DNA of 64,000 nucleotides from positions 14,836,001 to 14,900,000 of the forward strand of contig NC_079880.1 of NCBI RefSeq assembly GCF_029227915.1, read 5' to 3'. Below the pieces are notes generated by a model. The model saw nothing but the letters and a program-made list of their open reading frames with translations, was not told where the DNA came from and made no database searches. Of this stretch, positions 23,201 to 35,200 are shown piece after piece. The number at the start of each line of letters is the position of its first letter. Position 1 is the stretch's first letter. Both the position numbers and the translations under genes were made by a program. This DNA comes from Hydractinia symbiolongicarpus (taxonomy: Eukaryota > Cnidaria > Hydrozoa > Anthoathecata > Hydractiniidae).

Positions 23201-26200
23201 CTACCATTTTGCGTGACAGACAGACAGACAGACAGACGTACACGGGCATTATAATATAGATAACTATAGCTCTATACATAAACTGAAAGAAATCTTGCTT
23301 TTCTGTAAGGTCCCCGTGCTGAAAACAATCTGTTGTATTTAGTAGAATAGATGTATTGCATACTGTACAATAAACTCTTTTTATCTAAAAGTGGCAGGGC
23401 CTCTGGAAGAGCAAAGATATATTCGAACAGAAATCTGGGACTGAAACGAAGCTCTTTCAAGCCAATATTATTATATTACGTCACAATATTATCACGCGTA
23501 TTTATTCATTTATTGTGTTAAAAAAAATCTTACAAGGGTTGTTTTCCAAGCATCATTTTGGTTCTGTATGCATCAACAAAGTAAGGAAAAAAACTTGACA
23601 TACCTGAACTTTCTTCAGCTATTGGTTCACTTTCATCGTCCGCTAGGCTGGATGACGTTGAAGATTTATGTATTCCACCAGTTTTGCTTAATAGGTGTGC
23701 GCGAATAGCTAAATGAAAAATGCATTTCATTTTGGAAAACGATCTTGTTTCTTGTTTAATAAAAGTAATTCGGTTTTGTGTTTGTTTTATTTTACTTGTT
23801 TTACGCGATAGCTAATATCTGTTACTTTCGATTTCCTCTTGTCAGTCAAATATATAACTTGCGGAAAAAGAAAAGTATAAAAGATGTGGACTTTCCAAGA
23901 ATTAAAAATGTTAGTAAGTTTCACTATAGAAAATATATGGGATTTACCGTCGCTCAATGTAGACGCCCATAAAAGTTAAGAAAAATGCCCACGAAGTACA
24001 AATTAGCCAGAAGTGACCGACATATAACAGTATAGCTATGTGCCGCAGGTTTCGCGGTGGGAAGGATTTCGGAGATTTTGCGGCCGTTATATATTCGTCT
24101 GCACAAGTTGGGCAAATTTCACGAATATTATAAAATGATTAAATTATAAAATAATTAAATTATAAGGCTAAGGGCCTTTTTATATGAGACCGGGAAACTC
24201 GGTCCACCGAGATATCCCGCATGACTGAGATCTCGGATATTCGCGGAAAAACGCTGAAAATTTAAATCGTTTTTATATGGTGCATATTCGTCTCGCCCCG
24301 GCTACAACGGGAAACTCGGTCAACCGAGATCCCGGGCAAGTGACCCGGGATCCCGGTCAAACGGGATGGATACTTGTCCATGTAAACAGAAAAACCCGGT
24401 GGCTAAGTACGGAAAAAGTTTATGTAAGCTTTAGAAGAGCAAATAATTATCACTATTAATGCAAATCAATGGATATATTTGTTTTTGTATTATAGCGTAT
24501 TTGTAATAAAAAGACAACAAAACCATGAAACATGCTGAAAACACCAGGTTTCACTGAAATTATGATTGAGAATGATCTAAAATTAACTTTTTATCCTGTT
24601 TCAAGTGTGTGGGAGATAAATAATAGCCCCATAATATTTTTAAATGAATAATATTTAAATTGGTCTGAAATGATGGTAATTTTTTAAAAAAAATAAGAAA
24701 TAACTAATAGTGATAACAAAGTTGTTTCAAGCACAAACAGTATCACTATCTTCTTTTTTCTGTTGATGGAAGCCATATTTGTTTATATACTCACCCCGCC
24801 ACTTTCAATTTCCCGCTAATTTTCTTCATATAAACCCGGGACGGAAAATGACAAATTTACATATAAACTCGAGTTGATATTACCCAGCTCTACCGGGAAA
24901 CTCGATAGGCGAGTTTCCCGGTTCTCATATAAAAAGTCCCTAACGAGAATAACTTTTACTCATTTTTTTTCCTGTATTAAAACTGAACCTCAATGTTGTA
25001 TTTCCTACGAAAGTGTGTCATATTTTTTTCAAAAAACGGAGATTCATCTTTCTGTGTCAAAACAGTAGTTGTTTTTTTAGTAGCAAGTATGAAATCAGGC
25101 AAAAAAGTAAGAGTGGAGGGGATTTGCAGTGGTTGAGGTTAATGTCTAACTTGGTCTATTCCGGCCAAAAGTAAACAAAAAAACATAATGACAATCAGAT
25201 ATTCAAAATCGTAATTTATCTACATCCCTACAAATGTTTACGCCTAACAAAGCTAAAGTCTATGGAAGCCCATTAGTGCGAAGCTTATTAGGCACATGTT
25301 CCATATTTAGTTTACACTACAACCTTAAGATAATTTTACGAACTTAAGATAATTTTACGTAAACTAGATATGAAGTCTTTTGTAAAAGTCACCGTAAGTT
25401 CTCAACTAAACATTTTTTGAGCATATTTCATTGGATATCAATGTGATAATACACCGGATGTAGTTTTAGACAACAATATTAATGAGTTCCCTTCTAATGA
25501 AAATGTAGTACAAAGAAATTGGATGGGTGGTGTGTAGAAGTAGACGGTATGTTAACAGGGGATCATGATGGACTATTTTCTTGTGTAATTATTCTGTGTT
25601 GAATATCGCAGGTTTCATCTTACTTTTAAACTAAGTTATTAACCCACGTAAATTGTTGTAGTTCAATATTACAATAAATCGGACTTTATAGGCAAATACC
25701 CTTTAACATATATTTATATTTCTATATATATATGTTTTTTTAGACGGCCTAAACAAGGTTCAAATATAAAAGCCTTACAAGTTCTGCGGACGAGCTTGAT
25801 TAAAATCACCACAGATAAACTTTCACAGATGGTGGTGCAAATCACCCTGTAACCTTGTCTATGACAACCATGACGAGAACTCTTCCAAGAGCACTGCTTC
25901 GCGTTCGAGAAAGTTAAGCATAATCTATTTCAGTTATAAATCTTTTAATAATAAAAGAGTACGTTTTAAGGTTCAATCCTTCAATTTTTTACCTTCGTTT
26001 TTGCGATTTTCGCCTTATTCATACCAGAGTAAAAAAAGCCAGGGACGAAGGTATAGCATTAGGTGCTCAGCACAATTTCATACCCTGCGAAACGAGGATT
26101 AAATTTAAAACTACTTATTACGAGTCATCCTCAAAAGTTACCGTTTGCGACATACTATGATTTTTCTGACTATTGAATTTTCTTATGAGCTGAAGCTTCT

Positions 26201-29200
26201 ATCCCTAAAGTTAAGCAAAACGATTTTTTCTTCTAGTCTTGCAAAATTAGCATTCCCCAAACAGTGTTCGTGACAGTTATTAAAATGTAGTAGCAGACAC
26301 CTTTTCTTTATCATAACAATTATAGCTAGAAATATTTTTCTTGCAGCACTTAAATGTCGTCCTCTCTATCACCATTACCACAAAATTACAGCCAGTAACG
26401 TAACGTAAATGTTAACAAAAACCATAAACACAAAAGATTCGGTGTGTGCGTTAACACTAATAGACAATGATCATTATCTAAATAGCATGAAAGCGAAAAG
26501 TTAATAGAAAAATTGTTGACGCATAACTACAAAACTACTAAGAAGGAAATTCATAACCTCGCGTTATATATTCCTCTATATATTCCGATTAATCCAGTTA
26601 ATTATCTGGGTTAGTTATAAACTTACTCAATAAGTTTCTATTTGAGTTACAGATTTACTGTGATGCCACTTCCAGCAAGTTCGCTCATCATGTCAGTCTA
26701 AATATGTGTATCTGTGTGAAATACAATCGAAACCAAAAATTTTCAAATCACAAGATATTGGTAGAGAAAACAAACAATAAGTACATAGATGAAATTGGCT
26801 TTCATAGTGCTCTTTTTTACGTCAGCCTAATTTTTACATTCTACTAAGCTTACACCCTTGTGCAGTGTAGTGCAATGTAACCCCAGGGTTTAGTGCAGTC
26901 ATCTACCACATTTAAAACTTCGTCACAATTAAAAATACATACTAAGAAACTGACGTCACAATGACCTCATTTTGTCTTGCTTTTATTCTAGGTAACTTGT
27001 AGTAATAGACGTTAAGCCGTGACAAAATCGGCAGGAATTGATCGGTCGGAAAATTCCTCGGGAATTTATCTATCGCAACTTGTAGCTCCAAATTTTGTAG
27101 ACAGATAGTATCATAATATATAGACTGTATCGGTAGCCAATAAACGCACGATTTTGAGCGTCCTTCATATTTATTTATTGCTATTTCGCCCACATTTATG
27201 AAATCGAGCTGATCACGTGTTTTTTAACCGCAATGTTTCAATTAAGATTGGGAACCCATCCTCGTGTAAATGCCCTCTCGAATAAGCGCCCACCCTAAGC
27301 ACTCGAATAAGCGCCCGAGCGCCTAATCGAGACATTAAGATGTTATAAATATCAGTTAAACGGTGCCTCGTTCCCAGAGCTCTTTAAAACCAATTGAGGA
27401 TTTATCTGAGAAAGAGCTAGGACGAGAATAATTTCAGTTTCACCAGGACTTTTTAGCAATTAGAGATGATACTCAGATATTCCTTATAAAAGGTCCCTAA
27501 CAATAAATGCAAAAAAAAAAAAAACAAAAAAACAGTAATCAAAAACCACATTGTTTTCTTCTTTTAAAAACAGCATTGTCATTCTACAAGTCGTGACATA
27601 TTTTCCAATTATTTTAATTAGCCTACTTTGTATTTTTGTTTCAGGAAGTTGAGGCCTAAATTTCCTCTCTCCTTGCGTTACTCCTTTTTAACGCCATGTC
27701 ATCAACAAAAGCGTTGCATAATAGGATGGGTGGTAGTAATGCCACTCTCTCACTTATATGTTACGTACCCTATACCACCCCTCACTCCACCGCACCCTAC
27801 TTTGTTTTCTAACTGAATTTTGGATATTTGTCTCTTTCTAGAGATACCGACTTATACAATGTAAAAACACGATGTGAGGACAGTGTGTGCAAAATAACTC
27901 CATTTTACCAAACAAAAACAATTTACATTTCAAAATGATTTTAGACCTTCTTTTTGTCCTCAGTATTCTATGCCTACCGAGTAATTTATTGAGTTTATAA
28001 AATATATACAAAGTATATACAAAGCAATTTATGACAAATTTAAAACTATACAACATTAGACTCCTAATTTTAGAGGTGTTTTGGTCCCAAAAAGCAGTAA
28101 ATAAGGAAAAGCAAAAATTGAAAACAAACTTTTTTGGCAAAAATAAAGTTGGTAAAAATGGTTTGCCGACAGAAAAAGTGGGTAAGAAATTTTATTTGGC
28201 ACAAATAATTTGGTCCCTGAACAAAAATTTGGTCACTTTTTGTCGTCTTATTTTACCGATAAAGTATTTGACGTGGGATCTCACTTTGTAGATGACGTGA
28301 AAAAATACAGATATAATACATACAATACTAAGAAGCATGAGTTTTGTCACATTGTTTCGTCGTAACTATATGACCACGCTGTTGATTACTTCACAAACCC
28401 ACAAGCCTCTACCTGCAACATGGATGGTTGGCAGGTCATTAATATTTTGTTTTTTGGTTACCAAGAAAGGTTTTTATGTTGATGTACTAAAATGCGACAA
28501 ACGACTTGATCAAAGCACATGTCTTATGGTTTCTTGAAGATTGAAAGTTAATTCGAGTCATTTAAAAAATTTTTTCGTAAATGGTGAAAGTTCAAAATAG
28601 AACCATTACTCATATGGACGAAACTTTCCCTGGACATTGGGAGATTTGAAAATAGAATCACGTATAGGGAACCGATGCCTTTGCGTGTGGCATGAAAGTG
28701 CGTGTAATTTATTGAGCTGTAATTACAAGCTCGTGAGCTTGTATTAAAACGCAAATGTGTCCTACAAGAATGGAAATTTTTGCCTCTCTGAGCACCGACA
28801 CGGGAGTCGTCATGTGTTCGAATCTCATCTTGGTAACTAATTTTTTTTTTTTTTTTTTTTTAAAGATAAGATGCTGGATTACTGAATTTAGCAACTTTTA
28901 GGTGGGGTTTGGAGTCTTTCTTTTTCCTGTTAGTCAGTTTACCCAAGACGGACCCATCGAAAATCGAATTTTCGAGAAATTTTCCGTTCAAAAAGATCCA
29001 CAAATTAATTTTGAAAAATAACTGCGTAGTGCGTAATAAATATCGCCTATCTGAATAGCAAAATATGTCGTGTCTAACTTCGTAACAAAAATCACGTTTA
29101 GATAGACAGCTTTTTGTGAACTTTGTCCGCGAGGTTGTTTGCGTATATCATACGTCTTGTTAATAACATAGTACCCAGAGCTGTCAAAACTAGAATCAGG

Positions 29201-32200
29201 ATTTTTTCATAACAAAAATGATCTTTCACTTTTTTAGGATTGCATTCCAGTGAATATTCTTCAGCAAAGGATATTAAAATCCGCATTTTCAACAAACAGT
29301 ATCCAAAGTTAACCAGTAAAACGTAAGACGTTATTTGATCGCCACACTACTGTAAAAAATTTGTAAGTTTAAGAGCGAATTTCCCTTGTCAAGGGATACT
29401 ATTTATCGAGGAAAAATAATGAAGTTTATATTTCCGGCGAATTATAAAATTTCCCCACAAGTACGGAAAGAAAAATTATGCTAGTAAAAATAACAAAAAA
29501 ACAAACAAATAAAAACGCAGCGATAGTGAAGTAGGATGCGATGGTGATAATATTTTCAACCTGACACGGTCGTCTTATGATTTAGGGAAAAATTTTCAGT
29601 CTTCTTTTTTCCCAAAATTACTTAAGGGGGCTGAGATGATGACTTCTTTTGAAAACAATTTTTTTCCCTTTGAATATGTACTTAATTTTGATAACTAATT
29701 TATCGAAGTGTTTTCTGGGGTTTAATAAGCGTATTTTATCACAAGAAAATATTTTTAAACTTAATGCTACAAAGCATAAAAAAAAAGATACAAACAATCA
29801 AACATAAATACACATACAAACATACAAACATACACATACAAACATACAAACATACAAACATACACATACACATACATACTACTTACGTAGGTTTCAAGAA
29901 ATAGCAGCCTTTTAAATTGTAATTCCAGCTGAATTATTAAATAGATTTTCAATTTTCATTTTATCATACTAACTCACAACAAGGGCTACGTCTGTGCACA
30001 AATTGAGAAAGTGTTCTAATAGCGTAAGAAACTCGATCATTAATTAAGCGAGGCAAATTATTGGTTTAATGACTGCAATTAAAAATTTAATTAAGATCTC
30101 GTAATATCATGGAGGATGCTGGAAATATTAAAGTCTATTGTAACTGTAGGAAATAGCCGGATACAAAAAGGATAAAGGATGCAATGATAAAATAAATAAA
30201 CATTTTGGAATTTTGCCAAAACTAAATCTGAAAATCTCTGCATACTTATCTAAAAAGTTTTTCACTAACTAGCTACATTTAGGATATTGTATTTTTTAAG
30301 ATCTTAACGCAAGTTAATATTATTAATAAAAAACTTTCTTTTTTAATTCGAAGAACGCCAATTATGTTGTAGCTATTCTTAGCTTTTTTAGAAGTCAAAA
30401 TACGAGAAGAAGAAATGACATTGTCAAACATTCCTCGTGTCAACTTAACAAGTGACTTGTAAACTTTGATAGTATTACTAAATTTATTTCTGCTCGAGTA
30501 CAAATGTCACGTTGAAATATTTTGTCAGTAACATAACTTTCATAAAAATAGAACTTCTTTTCACAGGTGACCTTTGAAAGCAAACGATTTATAATTTGAA
30601 CCTTCACTTAAGTTCGTGCGAGGATGTAGTGATTGAAGCAAATGAACAGTTTAGTAAACACCTCAATTGGTATATACATTATCATGATTATCACATTATC
30701 CTTATTATGTACGTCTACCCTGACTCTAATAATTGTTGTTATTTGTCAATTAATCAAAAAATGGCACCCAATGAAAGCATAGGGATTGAATTAATAGACC
30801 AAGATTACAGTTTGGAAAAGAAAAGATACTAGAGGCTTCGATTGACTCAAGATTAAGGACAAGACTTCAATATAAACAACATTTCATTAATCAAAATTTA
30901 AGACAAGTTTAAAATTATTCCAGACTGTCCTTTGACGTATTTTAAAACAGTAATTAAGTTATTCGAATTTAAGTAAATAAATCCTTTTCCTTTATTCTCG
31001 TGAACGCAAGATCATAAAATGACCGTTATTCACCCATGGAGTAAAAAGGTTGAATTAATTCCAAACAGTGTCTCGGGAACATTTCTATGTTCTATAGTGA
31101 GGGATTTAGTCGAAGTTCGCTAAAAAGGACGTAATTTTGCAATGAATATAAATAAAATCTTTCACAAAAACGCAAGCAGAAATTGTTGAACGTCACGTGC
31201 AGTTTAATACTTACGTCATTCTTGTTGCTTTAATATAAGTCATACAATCAGTCAATAGACGCGTTAGAAAGTCAATGACTTATAATTAAACATGATGCAA
31301 TCCAAAAAGGACAACGACAACAAAAAATCGTGCTGCTTAAAAATAAATTAAAACGATAGCGCATGGTTATGAGACCAACAAATTATTTTTTTATTGTTGT
31401 GGTTCAATTGAGCATTACAGTAAGAAAATAAAATGCACTTTTTCGTGGTCGCATGATTATAAAGTAACGTGGGAAATGAACAAGCTATGTTATCACCACA
31501 TAGATTAATTTCTACCTCTGACGTTTTTATGATTGGATGTCGTGTGGACGAATTACTGGTTCATTTGTTGGTCGGTTTGTTTTGGCTGCGAGTTAGTTAT
31601 TAGTATACGGTGTAGTAGTTTGTTCCAAAGTATTTTCACTTTTTCTTAAAACCGGTAATTTATTTTCCTAGAGTGTAATGTACTCCTTTAAATTTCTTTT
31701 TTATTTGTCCGAATTATATTTTCAAGAAAGAAGCATGGTATATCCTTTATGCAATGAAACATTAATTTCTCACCTACTCTTTTTTGGAAGTGTTAAAGGT
31801 GAAAAAATGAGTCCCTTCAAATTCGAATAATCAACGTGAGAGCCAACTGCAAATTAACAGTAACAGACCTACACCAGGTATGGATTCTCGCAGCTTTTTA
31901 GTACACAGGTATGAGGCAAACTTTTAATATTTGATATCGCCCATATGAAAATTTTTGAATTTCCACATATTGAATATATGCCTACTGCATTATCGACTGT
32001 CTTAACAATCTCTCGTTAGAGGTGATGTTGTGCCCCTACAGGGGCGGCACCACAATTTCCAAAGTGAGGGGGCTTAGGCATAGTGGAAGATTTTAAGATT
32101 TTAGTGACAATCAATAAGTGAAGCTAGTTGCCGAAACAGCTGGTGTCCAGGGGGCGCTGTAAGCTTCCTGTTGCTGTCGAACGCATTTTTAGAGTCCTAA

Positions 32201-35200
32201 AACACGTAAAACGGCTATACCTTGGGGCCCCAGGGGGCGCTGTAAGCTTCCTGTTGCTGTCGAACGCATTTTTAGAGTCCTAAAACACGTAAAACGGCTA
32301 TACCTTGGGGCCCCAGGAAGCGCTGTAAGTGAGATAGCCTTCATGTTTTCTGGTTGAATAACATCAATTTTCATGCGGTGATAGAGACATTTATTGGCAG
32401 AAAATAAAAAATTATTACTTAGCAAAAAAGTGGGGGGCTGAGTCTCCCCCAGCCCCCTAGTGGCGCTGCCCCTGTCCTAAGTCTGTTATCAGAGCTGTTT
32501 GGTAGTAGGGTGCGCCAACCATTGCAGTGTGATCGTAAAGGGTCACTAATCATTAGTGCAATTTTAGGATAGACTAATCACAATTGCAATGCAGTTGTAA
32601 GATCAATCAACCATTAGTACGGCCCAATGGTAGGATACACCAAACGATTTTGCAATGTGATAGAAGAGTACAGCAATCATTAGTGCTTGTATGCCAACCA
32701 ACCAGATACGGCCTAAATTTATTGTTTTTCCCCCTTGATGATAGACTGAGAAAGTAAAAAACTGTAAATATTCAAGATGGTACTTACTATAAACATCAGT
32801 AGCAATCGGGTTCCCAGCATCGGGCAAGTCGGTTTCTGCTGGATAAAACACATTGTCGTACAGCGAATTGTTGAGTTGTTCTTTTAACTCTTGCATATCG
32901 GTAGAAGAAGAGCGAGACATATTATCAGAAGTATAACTTTGTTTTGATGATGTTGTCGAAACGTAATCTAAGAAGAAAAAAATGTTTGCACAGTTATTGT
33001 TAGAAGGGATCTTGTTACAAAAAAATTTTTTATTTCTCTTTCTGATTGTTACAGAAATTTTTAAATTTAAATGTACAAATGAAATTTTAAGCTTATTATT
33101 TGGCTCACAGAATTCGCCTCCCAGGTTTTAAAAGCCGAACCAAAAAATGATTTTACTTATCTAATTAACCAAGTTTTTTCATAGTAATATGGCTGCAAAA
33201 ATTATTGACAGATTGTGTTGACAGATGTCCTTGACATGTCCGTGCCGATACATTATGTCTCATGTACAGAATTGCTGATTTCTTGAGAGAGCTATTTATT
33301 TATATATTTATTCATTTTAGTTTATTTTTTGGGAGGAGGGGGGTGAAATATAACTGAAATACTATTTTCATATTGGGGAATGTGACTCCCTGCAACTCAA
33401 CAGGTACGTGCTCTCATTGTGCTCTACAGCACAAGTTTTACCTCTTTTTGAATAAAAAAAATGCGTGTTACCACAGTGACTTCAAGTTGTGTCAAACGTC
33501 ATATGCAGGCAAAAGAAGAATCTCTTATTTCACATATTTATCTATGTATGAAAAAAAAGGATTTTCGAATAGGAAAGGTTTGCTTGCGTTTAATGTGACC
33601 CTCCCTCTACTGACATCTTTCATAGAGCCTGAATCATCCTGTTGAAGTAGTTAGTTTTTTCTTTATCTTCCATATTCCAGCTTATTCTTCATAGACTGAT
33701 TTTTTCTTAAAGTAAATGCAAACAAAAGTAAATGGTTTGACTGACTCTGATCAAGTAGGTAAAATAACGATGGTAAAAGCATTAGCTGACACTCAGTATG
33801 AATCTAAACATACAAAAAATATAAGAGGGTTATATTCTTATAGTAAACTGCACAAACCTACCTGCAGAATATGCAGATCCTGAGAAGGCTTTGTAGGAAA
33901 GACTGTCATCATACTCCAGTTGACTGCTTGAACGCTTGAAACTTGGTGAGCGATGCACCATGTTCTTTTCACGAACAGTCTTCGACCTCGGTTTGTTTAT
34001 TCTAAGGAATGAAAGTATATTTTATATTTGATAGTTCATGTGTGCAGTGTATTGGACATAGTTGGTTAGGAATGGTCTGTTAGAGTAGGTATGAAACGTA
34101 CTTTGCTTCTTAATCTCTTTAAAATGACGTTTTTTTTCAAATAGAGTAGCCAAACGTAGTTAAGAAATAACTACGAAAAAATTAACAAACAAGAATTTTC
34201 AAATCAACGGGAGATTTATGGCAACTAAAGGTTAAATGGACCTCTCTGAGGAAAAATGAAAAGTAGAAGGCATATTTGCCATACCGCACTGATACAAAAA
34301 CAAGAACTGGCATAAATAAGTACCGTTTACTGCTAACAGAGACGACATTAGTTTAAAAGTTACAAAGTATAACCCCCTTTCCTTTTTCTCTTCGCTCTTC
34401 CTTCTTCCACCCTCTTCCCCCACTCCTTTCAACAAAATTTTTAAACTTGAGCCTGAATAAGCCGATCAAAATTACTTCCGATGCAGCACAAAGGAAAACA
34501 TAGAATTCTAAAAACACATACGATGAGATCATTCCTTGAACATCATCAACATCTTCATCAGAGAGCATCTCAAACCAGATCTCATTGTGAAGAAACTCCT
34601 TATTTTTAAAAAGTTCAATAAACACCACCTTTTCCGTATAGCCACATCTTTTAATCAGATATGAAGGTATCGTTAAGATGGTTGCATCCTCAGTTGCAAA
34701 TTCAATACAGTTCAAAGCAATACGAAGAAGGATACACGAGCTCAAATCATGACTTTCCCCGATTCCTCGTTTTTTGACAGTAATATACCACTCTTTACCA
34801 TTTTTGATGTTTTCTTTGTCAATTCTTTCCTTTCGTAGCGTTTTGATGGAGCTTAACCAGCGCATTGTTTCCTCTTCGCTGTCTGCAACTAAACCAATCT
34901 TTTCGTTATTCGTGAACAAGGCGAAGGAGAATAGGCGCTTCTTCTCTGATAATCTTAGAATGTGTAAAATATTTGTCAGGTAAATGATCTTCTTGGGCTT
35001 GAGTTTTTCTTTGAATTTTCGGATGTTTTCAAAAATTTCCAGTTTGTGTTTGTACAAGACGAGATATTGTTTCTTTGAGTTCTAAAATAAAACAACTCCT
35101 ATATCTGAAGCGAAATGAAAAATGAAGAACAATATGAACAATTTAGCAACTAAAGCAAATTTATCTGGATTTGTGAATCAGTGCACGAAAACGATAAAAA

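Larger units (their letters stand above)
23709..32787. other. Long intron of the adaptor gene (9.1 kb)
   Basis: Contains the Harbinger-like MITE at 24172-24940, a duplicated 20-base block at about 25323-25360, GAATAAGCGCCC repeats at 27280-27322, a tRNA-like/poly-T patch at 28769-28861, the ACATACAA repeat at 29808-29880 and the hAT-like element at 32039-32474. No conserved exon was recognised in the gaps. Confidence 0.55.

Noticed and set aside
28709-28894. 61-residue minus-strand frame
   Set aside because: It runs through the tRNA-like module and the poly-A/T run; typical of spurious translations of tRNA-derived repeats.
34353-34521. Continuation of the PTB exon frame beyond 34521
   Set aside because: The GTATGT donor at 34521-34516 joins in frame to the exon at 33862-34001; the read-through sequence is hydrophobic then low-complexity and unlike a PTB tail.
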